64,000 nt of DNA from Nymphaea colorata (GCF_008831285.2 NC_045140.1:2767528-2831527); one strand, 5' to 3'; positions 47,701-61,264 are shown, counted from the stretch's first letter. Numbers and translations are program-made. The notes: a model not told the origin generated them from the letters alone.

Positions 47701-50700
47701 CAAGTTCCTGGTCTGACAAGAGAAAATGTTGCAAGTCATCTGCAGGTAACTCTTTGATAAACCGTGACAACTTGAATTTGCTTTAGGATTTACAGTAGAC
47801 ATACCCATTTTTCCCATCCCAGCTAAAGCTGCTCATTTCTTTTCCTTTGCCTATTGCATGGTGTATTATCATAATCTTAATGATACATGCTGCTGACATG
47901 TTATTGGCAATGTTGTGTTTTGGAGACTCATGAACTTACTGATGACTTAATTTCCTAATATAAGCATTTCAGCAACATAGATCTGGAGATATTTTCTTCT
48001 GCTTGTTCAGGCCATTGAGATGTGCGTCGTGTTTAGTTTATCCCTTTTCCTTTTAAGGAGCTGCTTCATCTTCGGTGTGATTCAAAAACTCTAATTGATT
48101 TTTCTAACATCAATATGTGCCCTTTGTTTGTAGTTTGTACCTATTGCTTCTCTTTTTTATGTTTTACAACAGAAAGCATTAGATGTCGTTTTGTTTGGAC
48201 CTATTGCCCCGAGTTTATGTTTTAAGACAGTAGCAGTGGCTAAATTCTTTTAGGAGGCAATGGCATTTATGCAGATTGCCTAATCATGATGAGAACAACT
48301 GTGCATATCCTCAGAAGTAAGCTTGGTACTTGCTATCCAGTAAGGGAAACTATCCTGTTAGAAAGTGTGAAATTTATTTAAGGCCACTTTAAGCTTGAAA
48401 ACATCTGAATGCTGTTCTCATTGATGATATCTGTTATGTCTCATGTCAAAAGATAAGTACCTTGTTTGGCGGGCTAGTTTAGATGTGTAATTTTAGAAGT
48501 AAAATTGTTCCTTGAGGTTCTCTTCGATGCTTTGCCTCAATAACTTCAATCTCGTGGTTGGGCAGTTTATTCTGTAGTGAATCCAGATACATGAAAAAAT
48601 CCTTCGTGTTTTCTGAAAGGCCTAGATTTGTTCTAGAAAATGAAATTGTAGCAGAGCATGAAAAGGAAGGTTAACCGACTTATACCTCGGTCATGCTCTT
48701 GGTTGTTTGTGCTTGTCTACAGGATGAACATTAAAATAGGTGTTCACATTACTCAAGTTGCAAGTAGCAAATTTATAATTTTTCACTACCAATGAGTTAA
48801 GATAATAATCAAAATTGTGTTCGATATGGAACAATGAAACAACATGCTCAAAAAGTAGAATTTCTTAAAGAATGTAGACCAAAATAAAATAAAATAGAAG
48901 AGCACTTGAAAGGGGATGGAACTGCAAACACGGATATGTTCTGGAACCAACTCCACAAGGTTTCGCTGAGAGAAACCCCATTTCTCTGTGTGTGTGTGTG
49001 TGTGTATGTGCAGGCGCTTGTACTGCTATACTGGTGGTGAACTACCATAGCTAGATGGAGTGCAGGTCTTCAGAAAAATAAATTAGTGCTCTTACTCATA
49101 TTTACCATATTAGTTCTCTCACACTCTAGTGTGGTCTTTTAGACCAAAACCATCCTTATGTTCTTGAGTGTAAGATTCTGATTTTCTTACCATTGCAGCA
49201 ATTAAATCATACAAACACTGAACATGATAAAATTATACAGGCGAGTATGGAAACTGTGTTAGGCACATCCTAAATCAATGCAAAGATGGTGCTTACAACT
49301 TTATGCCATCATAATCGAGATCGCCATGGACTATCCCAAACAGACTTCTGCTGTATCTGCATATATAATTGATGAAGTGTCAGATAAACTTACAATGTGC
49401 AAGACAAAATGCAGTTTAATAAAATGATAAAAATAAATCTGAAGCACTCGCTATCACAACCCAACCCACTCCCACATCAGGCTCAGGCTGTGATGATTGG
49501 TATCAGAGCCGGTTCAACACTTCGACCTGGGGTCCCACACGCACGGACACATGTGCTTAAAGGGGAGATGGATGTGAAATTTAGTTTCATATCAAAGTTT
49601 GTGAAGAATCTTCGGGGACATATAAGGGGGTCGGCTACATGGTTAGTTGTCCTATTTTCTATCCCTTTTAGGGTTGGAACTAAAGCTGCTAGGGGGCATG
49701 TTAAGATTTGCCAAACCGAGAGCTTGAGCTCGGTATGAGAGTGGGCCATGTTGTGACAGTTGGTATTACAGCCGGTTCGACACTCGGACATGGGATCTCT
49801 CACGTATGGAGGTGTGTACTTTAAGGGGGGTAAATGTGAGAGTTTAGTCTTGTATCAAAGACGAAGATGAATCTTCGAAGACATATAAGGGGGCCGGCTA
49901 AGTGATAATGTCCTGGTTCCTTGCCCTTCTGGGGAAAGATCCGAATATGCTAGAATGCAGGTTGGGATCCACCAATCCAGGAGCCTGAGCCCAAAAACAA
50001 GGAAATTATTCACAGAAAAAAATAGTTTTCATTGTCAAAATAAATTGATGTTGATTTCATCAAGAATCTTGAGTATGCCTAATTAGAAGTTGATTTTTGT
50101 GAGGACCATGTCTGCGCTCTTTTTTGGATTTTAGACAATGGAAGGCAAACAAGAGTTGGATGATGGGAAGTTGCAAGCCTCAGACATAGTCCTTGTCATA
50201 GCAAAATTACATGTTTGCTCTTGTATGACTTATGTAGGGATTACTCTTATCATTCCAGTCCGTGTTAACCTCGTAATGACCCTTCTCATTTCTTTTCAGA
50301 ATGTCTTTCATATTTCTTGTATAAATGCACTTTTTGCTTTTTCAATTCTTGCATTTCTGGTTGAGCCTATGAACTGGAAAAGGACAAGTATGAATCACAC
50401 CTCAGCCTCCCCTGCCTAAATGTGGTTATTTATGTACTTTTCCTGATTGGGCGTTGTGTATCAACTGCATCTTCTTTTACAGAAGTATCGCCTGTACTTG
50501 GGAAGATTGCAGAAGCAAAGTAAACCAGAACCTGCTTTTGGGGGGACTATGCAACCAGACTGCGGCTCAGTGGAGTCAGGAAGTTCCACTTGCCTGAGTT
50601 CAATTACAGCACATCGAGCAAACTCAGCTACAACTTTTGGATTCTCAGGTGATGAAATACAAAGAGCTCACGAAGATGATATGAGTAGGATCAACTTGCC

Positions 50701-51562
50701 AATCACGGTTAACACGTGGCCTTTGACCAATGACATGGTTGATACTACAAAAGCAAACCCAATTTCCCAGGTAAATTGTGTTCTTTCTACTGAGAGGACA
50801 GTCCCAGAAATGGATAAACCATTGCTTAAAACGACCACGACTCAACGGTACCCAATGGGTGAAAGGACTTCAAGTATCCAATTCAAGCAACATCCGATGC
50901 ATATCACACATTCTCAGAGTTCATATGCCCTTCTGGAGAACGACTATCCTGACATGCTAATGCGCAGTCAGCCTCACCAGGCCATTCTTGATCAGTTAAA
51001 AGGCTTTCCACCATGCAGGGCTGAAGAGCCCTTTCTCCATGGGAAAACATCTGTTTCTGGTGTTGACATTGACACACCCGTTAATGAAAATGAGCTTGGA
51101 TGTAGTGATTGCAGAAGCACTTGTGCTGTAGGGTTGGAATTCCCGTCAGAATGTGGTCAAGACAATCTCCTTGCTGTCCAAGGTGATAATCCAATGCTCA
51201 GCCAACAGGTTATGGGGGCAGTCTCTTCTGTTAGCAGCTCGATCCTCAATGAGATGTATGAACTTGATCAGAAAGGCATCGACATATGGGAGTCACCTTA
51301 TCTGCATGTATTACCAAAAGATTCCAGCTTGGACTACACATACAATGAGTTCCAACTCTATCCACTTCAAGGATTTGACTGCTTTGCAGATTTTGGGCCT
51401 GATGTTGTGGAGACTTTTAAGATAAATGAACTGAAATCCAAGGCAGAAATACAAAGCTGCTTCCAGAGTGAATCAGTGTTCGACTCCAGCAGCCTCTATG
51501 GTCCAGAACACCTTGTTATGGACGAGGGATTGCCCTTGGATGGAGATCAGCTTCTAGTGTGA
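44735..51562 (+). CDS. Type-B two-component response regulator (receiver plus GARP/MYB-like domain)
   Basis: Exons: 44735-44858, 46642-46794, 46895-47284, 47669-47745, 50483-51562, giving 607 aa; all introns GT-AG and in frame. The start is fixed by in-frame TAG TAG just upstream. The N-terminal receiver (about 16-130) has acidic D22-D24 (VVDDD), phospho-acceptor D68 ([12 protein letters not shown]), S95 in VIMMSVDGE and K117 in YLLKPVR. An acidic, Lys-rich linker with KKRK-type nuclear signals follows (140-197). The GARP DNA-binding domain (about 198-261) has [26 protein letters not shown] and [16 protein letters not shown]. The long C-terminal half is the variable transactivation region. 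Family knowledge: type-B ARRs are nuclear transcription factors activated by phosphorelay from cytokinin receptors through histidine phosphotransfer proteins. I cannot assign an Arabidopsis subgroup. Confidence 0.95.
45260..45380 (+). repeat. Two spaced direct repeats in response regulator intron 1
   Basis: ATGTTCATGAAGTAGAGAAA with TAAACTTGGATG near 45265-45296 recurs, with small changes, near 45343-45375; the segment between the copies also ends in a short related GACTTGGATGCTCATG. Confidence 0.7.
47746..50482 (+). other. Response regulator intron 4 (2.7 kb)
   Basis: Non-coding. It hosts the tandem TRIM-like element at 49465-49990 and a short (TG)n near 48986-49003. The 93-codon frame at 50138-50419 shows no family signature and is taken as chance. 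Confidence 0.7.
49465..49990 (+). mobile_element. Tandem TRIM-like element: LTR end, internal, LTR, internal, LTR
   Basis: Two consecutive units share structure. Each has a primer-binding motif: TGGTATCAGAGC at 49498-49509 (exact complement of the initiator Met-tRNA 3' end) and TGGTATTACAGC at 49761-49772 (two mismatches). Each has an internal region of about 76 bp and a purine tract (TTAAAGGGGAG and TTTAAGGGGGG). An LTR follows, starting TGTGA: 49573-49758 (186 bp, ending CA) and 49835 to about 49990. Both LTRs contain ATCTTCG and ACATATAAGGGGG, a TATA-like box. Only about 30 bases of a first LTR remain at the left. No coding capacity, as expected of terminal-repeat retrotransposons in miniature. 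Confidence 0.72.
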
Positions 51563-52567
51563 GCTACTATGCAATTATGTATCCTTTATATCTCAATCCT
51601 GATTTTGTCAGTCCAATGTATGTATTCCCCAAGCAACTATGCCACCATGACTAAGATAATAACTAGGTTGAGGTGGCTGAGTTCCATACTGCTTTTCAAG
51701 GAAACTCATGTAATGAGGTGTGCCAAAAACTCACATATACACTGGTACTTAGTTTGCTTTCTTCAAGGATCAACTAGCAACATGAGGAAAATACATCATG
51801 TTAAGTTTGTCCCAAATATTTTTTCCTTGTCATTTCTCATATGTAGTGCAGAGCAGAATGGTTTCTGAAAAATCTAACCAGTTGGTTGAGACTTTGATGA
51901 CGCTTGCCCTGTTATACTAGAGAGACTCAGGTTTTTTGAATATCGACTATGGCGCAAGTTGATTATAATAAAGCAAGCAGCTGATATTATAATTGTTCTA
52001 CTTGTCTGTAAATTTCTAATGTTATGTGACAGTGCTGTTAATAATTAATTGACTTCTTCAATGCCAGTTTTAAGAATAATGCAATCATCTCTCATTGCCA
52101 TTCTGAAAGTCAGATGCTTGAATGAGGTGGCCTGTCCTTCCTCCCTTCTAGATCTCACTGTGTTGGTCTTTATGGAATTGTATATCAGTCTATTTGAGAC
52201 ATGATTTAACCTGATCTAAGTCTAGGATTGCTGACGTTGAGTGTTCGTAACTCTTCTTACTACTAGAAATGTTTAGGTTCTTACTTTGAGACATCTGGGT
52301 TGTGAACCTGAAGTTAATTTTACCGTCCGGTGTTCATGGTGTAACTTGTCATCGAGCTGCATCTGCTTCTACTTCACAATCTCGTAACTCCCTTGATTGC
52401 TATCTGCGATGAATCTTACAACTATTTGGAATGGCAAGATTGTGTTGTACACGTTATGAAGGCTAACATTTCCTTTCATCAACAAAAGAAAGATTGGAAC
52501 AAGTGAATCAAAGCTTTAGCGATGATGAATTTTTAATTTTAGTTATCCGGCAAATGGCAGTTTTAAC

Positions 52568-52570
<3 letters not shown>

Positions 52571-52625
<55 letters not shown>
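52571..52625. repeat. (TA)n(GA)n compound microsatellite
   Basis: About 16 AT/TA units pass directly into about 11 GA units. Confidence 0.95.
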
Positions 52626-53187
52626 ATCGATGTCCGATGCACCCTGCATCCGGCGGCCTATGCTGTTTTCTTGTAATGAGAATGAGCAGCCCTCTCTCGG
52701 GGAAGGACTCTGTCACGCTCTCTATGCAGAAAAGGTGTTAGATCACACTCTCTCTCCAAACTATGACCTACGACATCGAATCCCACCCCTGCCACTTGGA
52801 CAAATGTTAAGGTAAAAATGAGACAATAGAAAATTGAGTTTAGTACGATCGACGCTTCGTCTATTTGATTCAGGAAATGTACCGTTCAAATGGAGTGACT
52901 TGGAAAGCATTGTCGAGATATCTCACCAAGTATCTCACTAAATAATCTGAGTCACGAAGACACTTATATTTTAACTAAAAGTTGCAAACAAAATTGAACC
53001 TGTTTACGCATGCAAATTCAAAGCTGCTTATCACGGATCTGGTAAAAAGATCTCAATTTAGTCACAAATAAAAAATTGAATTTTATTTCGGAGTTTGATA
53101 TCTGAACCATGATCCGATAAAGATATGTCCTACATATAAATGTCAACTATTTTGTCAGATAGATTTGGCCTGTGTATTTAAAAATTG

Positions 53188-53190
<3 letters not shown>

Positions 53191-53266
<76 letters not shown>
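53191..53266. repeat. (CT)n(AT)n compound microsatellite
   Basis: About 18 CT units are followed directly by about 20 AT units. Confidence 0.95.
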
Positions 53267-53269
<3 letters not shown>

Positions 53270-53544
53270 CCAGACATTCGTCCATCGATATGTCAAAGAG
53301 ACTGATGATGGTGAAAGATTAGGTTGAAATATGAATGTCTTAGTTTTTTTTCAAGAATATGAATGTCTATAAGTTTTTTTTCAAGAGACTGAAAGACTCT
53401 CCAAAAAAAGGCAAACGTTTGCATTTAGGAAACTGATTTGTTTCTTTCTTTCTCTCATTCCTCCATTGAGGGGTATTTCAATCTTTTAAAAAAACTTAAC
53501 TTTCATATTTTCAATTTATCCCCGATTGACTCCCCTATTAAATT

Positions 53545-53552
<8 letters not shown>

Positions 53553-53631
<79 letters not shown>

Positions 53632-53652
53632 TCGCGCACACACACACACATG
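53553..53652. repeat. (TA)n then (CA)n microsatellite
   Basis: About 39 TA units, a short CTCGCG interruption, then about seven CA units. This is the longest single dinucleotide run in the window. Confidence 0.95.
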
Positions 53653-54513
53653 ACCCTTGTTGTTCTTTTAAGGAGATAGTTGTGAGCTTCACAAATAATT
53701 AAAAGTAGCTCGATACAAGAGGCAAACCAAATTCAAGGTTTTCTTGTTCATCTGCCCTTTTAATTATGAAGCACTCGAAAGCCAAACGGATCGTCTTCAC
53801 ATGAAATAAATAAAGAAACGTCTTCATTAGTTGAGATACACTCGGTCTTTCAAAGAAAAGAACGAACTCTCAACGATCGACTTGTAGGTTCAAAATATGT
53901 TCATTCATCTTACAACTTTCGGTCTCATGGACCCTACTGCTAAAATTTAGTGCCATTGACATCATCATTGGGAAGTCCTAAAGCAACCACCCAAAGAGCT
54001 TACATGAATCCTGCTTTCGTCTTTCCACAAAATAATGGAACCCGACTTGTCGATTTAATGCACGAACGGCCCACAATAGTTAATGTAGCCATTAGGAGTC
54101 TGATAAGTGAACAACAGGAACAACATTGTTTATTGGAAGTAATTTAATGATGTTGCAAGCAATGTAGATCAACGGAATAGCAATAATCAAAACAGAAATA
54201 ATAATAATAATAAATTTGTTATTGTTACTGTGCTGAATAATGAAGATTAGCTACAGTAGCAAATAGTAAACTAAAAATAAATACTAATGATTGGCTACGG
54301 AAGTTCCGAATAGGAGTGGTGTTCACATTGAGTTTTTCAATGCTTCACGTCCGACTCCACGATCATCCAACTAAAACATCTGACAAAAGAATATTTGAAA
54401 TACAAAAAGATCAAGTGAATTTTGTTTTTAAAGGAACTTTCAGAACAGACCACCATGGATGCTGCTGGAGGGAGGAGACAGAAGAGGAACCCATCTGAGT
54501 GACATCCAGTGCA

Positions 54514-57500
54514 ATGGGGGACTTGGGGATGGGGATGGACAAGGTGGGCATGGTGATGGCGATGGTGGTGATCGTGGTGGCGGCGATGGCGATAGTTGGT
54601 CGATGCGATCCGTCGGAATCCAATAGGGACATGGTGAGGAGAGCTCCGTGGCGGATCCACACCCTGTTCTCCGTAGAGTGCCAGGACTACTTCGACTGGC
54701 AGACGGTGGGGCTCATGCACAGCTTCAGGAAGAGCGGCCAGCCGGGGCCCATCACCAGGCTGCTCAGCTGCACGGATGAGGAGATGAAAGCCTATCGAGG
54801 GATGGATTTGGCGCCCACCTTCCGGGTGCCCTCGATGAGCAGGCACCCCAAGACAGGAGACTGGTAATTGAGAAATGGCTTGAAACCGTGCATTCTGATA
54901 ATCGATTTCCCAAATTTCGCATCTCTCTTTCTTGAGTGGATTAGGTTATGTGATGCTGCCGTCTTATTGGTTTACATGCTCATCGCAGACATCTCTCTCT
55001 CTTGACAATTGGGTTTTGAAGTTTCTTAATTTGGCAACTTCCGAGCTGTTTTAGTTGTTACGGGTTTTGGTGGTGTTTTTCTTCTTAGACCGTTTTCTCT
55101 AAGGGCGTTTATTTCTAACTTGTAGTTCTTTATTTTTCAGTGTCTAATGATTTATCCGTGTCGGCTTCCTTTTAAGAAGTTGCATTTACCAGTACTTTTT
55201 CCTCCTCACTACTTCAGGAAATTTGTGACTTTTTCCTATCTTCTGGAAACAAGTAATACTGAGTTTGTGACGCGTACACAGTTGTGCGTTTTGTGTCTAA
55301 GATGTGTTGGATTCACGTGCCAATTGTCTGATTGTATGGCAGTATGGTGATTGATCTTAGGAAGAACAGAGTGTTAGCATTACTGGTAATTGGTGTTGCA
55401 ACAGCTTGTTGGTAGTGACTTGTTCCTTTTCAAAACATCTTTAGGTATCCTGCAATCAATAAACCTGCTGGAGTTGCCCATTGGCTTAATCATAGTGAAG
55501 ACGCAAAGAACGTTGATTGGGTTGTGATTTTGGACGCTGACATGATCATGAGAGGCCCTATTTTACCATGGGAGGTTGGTGCCGAGAGGGGAAAGCCGGT
55601 TGCAGCATACTATGGGTAGGGTGAAGAACTTCTTAATCAAAATGCCCTTTGTTGACATGAAAATTTTGTTTTCTTCTCTAGGGTTTTTAATCAGAATAAT
55701 ATCAGAAAACTGGTAACTGTAGAAACTAAGGTCTCATGTAAATGTTGGCTAAACTTGTACAAGTTTTTTATCTGGAGATGCTTACTTGGTCAAGTTGATC
55801 GTGGACTTGATCCAGAGAAGCGTGGGAAACTTCTGTTCAATTCGTGTTCTCTGCTGATTAACAATGCCTGTTTCTAACGTTCATTTTTTTCTTGGTGTGA
55901 TGTTTTAGGAAAGCACCTTGATCTAAAAGATTTCCTGTTCAGGCAAAGTGTGCCTCCATTAGTCTGTTAGCTATTTGTCTGTGAGACATATGGAAGCCTC
56001 CATTTTCAAGTAAATACTCCTGCAGAAGGGCCTCAATGAGAAACTTTAGGTGACACCTAGTTCTTACTGAACCCTGATAATAATCAACTGCAGTCTCTGA
56101 TAATAATCGACTAGAGTTGGTATTCCCTTTCATAAAAGACACTTCCAGAGTCGCTTCAAGACTGCAAATTGGGCCTGTGGCCCTGTTACAGTTGCGGCAT
56201 ATGAATTATTCCTAAGGTGGCGCATAGTGGTTGCCGACAGTGATACTCATCTTTTTATTAGCTCTGTTTTAAGTGTAGATGTTATTGGCAGACATATAAA
56301 CTGAATATTTGCATTGCCTTGCACTAGCCTGCACCACAGAAATATTATGCTCTGGGGCAATTGATGATCCAAAACACTGTTGTAGTTATTAACATATATC
56401 TAGTGTAAATTAACTGCTGATATTTTCAAACAATTGCTGATATTTTTGACATATCATTGCTGTTCTGGGAACTACTGATGTATCAGGACAAGTTTTACTA
56501 GTACCTTCATTTTCACATTATTAAATCACATGATTATATTTTTGTAAGTTTGAAGATTACGGATACACTAACCAGTATTATGTTTAATGTTTTTGTCTTT
56601 ATAAGGCTATGTCTTTATCTTATCAACATGAGGTTTGTAGTTGTCTTTGGGGAACTCTTTGCATTCTTTTATGTATCCCATTTCTGTTACTTGGCCTGTG
56701 ATTATTTTCTGTTTCTGTTTTATACTCCTATGTATAGCAGAATTGCTAGTAAGTAATTGTCCACACCTACAATTCTGTTGCAGATACTTGATTGGTTGTG
56801 ATAACATTCTTGCGAAACTGCATACTGCACACCCAGAATATTGTGACAAAGTTGGTGGCCTTTTCATAATGCATATTGATGATTTGAAGGCAGTGGCACC
56901 ATTGTGGCTTTCGAAGACAGAAGAAGTACGGCAGGATCGAGAACACTGGGCAACTAACATAACAGGTGATATTTACAGTAGTGGTTGGATAAGTGAGATG
57001 TATGGATATGCTTTTGGTGCCGCAGAGGTGAGAATAAAGCCAGTTCCAATAATTAAACATTGTTATGTACTAGCTCCTTGTGAAAAGTACTTGTGTCTTT
57101 TATCTCGGGTTGAGTTAGAATCTCAGAAGTTCCAACACATCACCTTCAATACACCTTCCATATTTACTTTTCCTTTTATGAGCAGGTGGGACTGCACCAT
57201 AAGACAACTGATGACCTGATGATTTATCCTGGGTATGTGCCTCGGAAGGATGTCGAGCCTCTCCTTCTGCATTATGGTTTGGCATTCTCAGTGGGAAATT
57301 GGTCTTTCAGTAAATTAGAGCATCATGAAGATGATATTGTGTACAAGTGTGGCAAGCTTTTTCCTCCCCCTCCTTATCCAAGACAAGTAAGCTTCAAACA
57401 AGTTTTATTTGTAAATGCAATTTGTTCAACTTATGTCTTAGAAGTTGACAGCTCTCAAATTATGGCATAGATGAAATGAATCAAGCTGACTATTTTGTAT

Positions 57501-60500
57501 TCAACTTTTTGTAGGTTGAACAGATGGAAGCTGATTCTGACAAAAGGCGAAGCTTTTTTCTAAGCATAGAATGTGTAAATACTCTAAATGAAGGTTTACT
57601 GATACACCATGCAGCAACTGGCTGCCCTAAACCTACATGGTCAAAGTATTTAAGCTTCTTAAAGAGCCAAAGGTTTTCTGAAATGACCAAACCAAAATCA
57701 TTAACTCCTCAAATGCACAAAAGATTGCAAGCAGTAAAGACAGAGTCCAGTGGAAAGCCAGGAGGAATAAAGCCAAAAATTCATACTGTTTTCTCAACTG
57801 AATGCTCACCTTATTTTGATTGGCAAACTGTTGGCCTCATGCACAGCTTCCATCTTAGTGGCCAACCGGGCAATATCACACGACTTTTAAGCTGTACAGA
57901 GAAGGATTTAATGAAATATAAAGGGCATGATCTAGCTCCTACCCATTATGTTCCATCAATGAGTCGCCACCCCTTGACAGGAGACTGGTAAACTGCCATC
58001 AAATTTTTTTTCTTTTTCAAACATAATTTCATATTTTAGTATTTGTGGTTTGGTTTGTTCTTTTGTTATGGGCATTATTTGTCTCAATGTGCATTCATTA
58101 TTTCTGAAAATTTAGGAGTAATGCTTTAGACTTCTTTTGGAAAATATTTTCTTTTCCAATTCCTATTGGGGACAAGACATGAACTTTACCTCATTTTCTC
58201 TCTCCTTATACACACACACACATATGCTTGACATGTGCATATTATATATGTTCCGTCACAAATATTGGCATGTTTTTCAAAAAAGGCACAAATAAAAGGG
58301 ATATTTTGAAAAAATGCCAAAATGAAAATATTATGTTTTTTGTATTGTTATTGTTTTTAACATTTGTTCAGAAGATTTTTTAACATATTTTAAAATGCTT
58401 GAGGCTTCTTTTGTTCTGCTTTAGTGTTTCTGGTTTCGGTCAATAGAAAGTTGACCTGCCACATGGAGTAGCCATTGGCTGGTCCAATTGTTGGATATCA
58501 TTTCTATTTATATAAATGAGTGATCTCCTCTTGTTGTCCTATGCATTTGAAAGCATTTTCGTTCAACAATATTCTTATTTTACCAGTGATGCTAGTCCTT
58601 TAGTTCAGTGCAGCTTTTGCATAGTATATATTTTCGAACATTATCTTGTGTACCTCTTTTAAGGATATTCTTTAGCTTCTAGGAGCATCTCTTTTTTTTT
58701 TTGGCCGGGTGGGGTTGGGGGGGGGGCGGGAATTGTTAAGTCAGTTTTCTATGGCTAGCCTATATATTTCATGCACATCCTCTAATGGTTCTATAGCTTT
58801 GTAACTTTGAACTCAAAGATGAAAAAATATTTTTAGACTTCGAATCCTTTTATATATCTTGAACATTTTCTAATGTCTCTAGACTCTATACAGGCTGTAT
58901 TCAAGGACAAAAAGTTTCTTTAGATTTAAAATCTTTTACGAGTCCTTGTTAATTCTTTCCTTGAAATGTAGTTGCATTTTTATACACATTTTTCTTTATC
59001 AATAATCAAGAGTTCATGATAGTTTTTGTTTCCTTGTTTTTGCATATCTAGAAGTATTGATTGCATCAACAGGAAGTGTAACCACTATTCCCTCAAAATC
59101 CACAACTAAGACTCTCTAGGTGATCTAGTTCCAAATCCTCTCACCCTTATCTTTACTATTTTACCCATCTCTATCTGTAACCATGCTATGTCACCAAAGC
59201 GAATTAGCTTCTTAAAACATGAGCCGTGACTATGTTCATCGAGATCCTTTTATAGCTGGTCTAAATGTTCTTTACATTCCATTAATAAATATGCACCCTG
59301 TTCCTTTGCATGTGAATAGTACTTTTACATGTCACATTCTATGTTTTCAGAAATTTCGTGAACCTTAGTTTGTACATCTGCATTCATAGTATTCTATTTA
59401 TATGCTACATTTATTTGTTTCTTCCCACTAATTGATCTTGATGATAATTGGTTTCAAGAGTTCAATCTTAGTGGACTTCTCGAGCACAAAATACTTTTTA
59501 TATCTTGAAAACATGTTGTGAGGTTGATGTGTCTAGCTTATTGTTTCAAGTGTTTAGTAAATTCCAGTTTCTTGTCAGGTATCCAGCAATTAATAAGCCA
59601 GCAGCAGTTCTTCACTGGTTAAATCATGCAGCTATAGATGCAGAATACATTGTAATTCTAGATGCAGACATGGTTCTAAGAGGTCCAATCACACCATGGG
59701 AGTTCAATGCAGAGAGAGGGCATCCTGTATCTACTCCATACGGGTAAGTTATAAGGACTATCTTGTTTAAATTTTGAAGATTCCATTTAAAATATTTGTT
59801 CATGTCGTGACAGGTATCTTGTTGGTTGTGACAATGTGCTTGCACAAATTCATACACGGCATCCTGAAGCATGTGACAAAGTTGGGGGAGTAATCATCAT
59901 GCACATAGATGATCTACGGAAGTTTTCACTATTTTGGCTCCATAAGACAGAGGAAGTGAGGGCTGACAAGGAACATTATGCAACTAAATTTACGGGTGAC
60001 ATTTATTCAAGTGGCTGGATAAGTGAAATGTATGGCTATTCTTTTGGCGCTGCTGAGGTATGGTCTAATGCCAAAACCAACATATAGTATCATCACAGGT
60101 ACACATGCACATATATGCAAACATACCCACGTGTATGCGCAGGTGCCCCAGGATAGACACGCGATAAAAACTTCCAATCTATGTTCACTATTAAATTATC
60201 TATTATGAATGACAAAAATGAAAAGAAAAGTTCATTAACTCTTCCAAAAAATTGTTTTTATGCTTACATCATTTTTTCAACCACCTGTAGGGAATACTCT
60301 GTAGCACTAAGTAATAACTAGGAGTTTTCATTCTATTTGGTAGAGTAATGTTGTGCATGCACTTGGGAACAGTTCCCACATTACTTTTTTTGTGATCTAA
60401 GTGCAGGGACTCTTGAAAAGGGTTGCCACGTGTGGGTGCAGCAGTGGACAATTTCTTTTTTGTCAAATAAGTTTATTAACTGTTAATTATTAGTTTCCTT

Positions 60501-61264
60501 GTTTGTGGATTTTTTTTATTTATATATATATATATATACTTTGCCCCATCTGCACAATGTTCTTTTGCCCTGTGTGACATAGTTTGTGATCCTAAATGCA
60601 AATAAAAACCTATCTTACCTGCATGCACGATGATAAGCTATTAATTATCTATTTCCTGTTCGACTCTCCTTCACTTTCGATCTCCATATTGCTGCAGATA
60701 AATCTGAGGCACAGAATTAACCCAGACATATTAATCTACCCTGGTTATTCCCCTCGGAAAGGAGTTGAACCTAGGGTCTTTCATTATGGGCTGAAATTTG
60801 GAGTAGGGAATTGGAGTTTTGACAAAGCAGATTGGCGGAACACTGATGTAGTCAACATCTGCTGGTCGAAGTTTCCAGAGCCTCCTGATCCTTCAACTCT
60901 TTCCTCTACAGATGATAGTACTCTAGTGAAGGACAAACTATCCATTGAATGTGCCCAAAAGCTGAACGAAGCCCTTTATCTTCATCACATGAGAAGGAAG
61001 TGCATTGAAGCAGGCAAAGACAACTTGAGCCAGTCAAAAATGAATGTTTCCAACGGTAGATGGCAAGAGAGAAAGAAAGCAACAATTAGGCTTTACCGAG
61101 ATTTGCAACAGAGCCTACATGATCCACCTGATGTTGTGATTGTGCGTCCTAGGTATTGGATGGTTTGTGTATGGATGCTTTCTGTGTTTGGGTTCTTGTT
61201 GGTCCTCTCAGTGGTATTATCAAGGAAAAAAGTAAGACTGGAAAGGGCAAAGGCTAAAGAATAG
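54514..61264 (+). CDS. SERGT1: Peptidyl serine alpha-galactosyltransferase (SERGT1 type, GT96)
   Basis: Exons: 54514-54863, 55445-55615, 56784-57027, 57186-57386, 57515-57987, 59579-59743, 59814-60057, 60698-61264. They give 804 aa with all GT-AG introns, close to the length I remember for Arabidopsis At3g01720. An in-frame TGA at 54496-54498 supports the ATG at 54514. Residues 11-28 are a hydrophobic signal segment. Two homologous halves follow: about 47-320 (RIHTLFSVEC, DWQTVGLMHSF, DADM at 147-150, GYVGWISEMYG-type core) and about 410-700 (KIHTVFSTEC, DADM at 508-511, SGWISEMYGYSFGAAE). Residues 769-791 are a transmembrane segment followed by a basic tail, so a type I secretory-pathway membrane protein is expected. 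Family knowledge: the enzyme adds alpha-galactose to serine in extensins and arabinogalactan proteins. Confidence 0.95.

Larger units (their letters stand above)
51563..54400. other. Response regulator 3' region and intergenic DNA to the galactosyltransferase
   Basis: The first several hundred bases should include the response regulator 3' UTR; its end was not located. Then come (TA)n(GA)n at 52571-52625, (CT)n(AT)n at 53191-53266 and a long (TA)n at 53553-53630 followed by (CA)n. No additional gene seen. Near 54290 lies GATTGGCT, an inverted CCAAT motif, about 220 bases before the next start codon. Confidence 0.6.

Noticed and set aside
50138-50419. 93-codon frame before the last response regulator exon
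   Set aside because: It sits in intron 4; the family alignment joins HLQ directly to KYRLYL at 47745/50483, leaving no place for it.
54337-54846. 169-codon minus-strand frame opposite the galactosyltransferase first exon
   Set aside because: It is the antisense of a GC-rich, strongly supported exon; the His-rich translation is a by-product of that sequence.
56641-57219. 192-codon frame over galactosyltransferase exon 3
   Set aside because: It is exon 56784-57027 read through its flanking introns; splice sites on both sides match the family.
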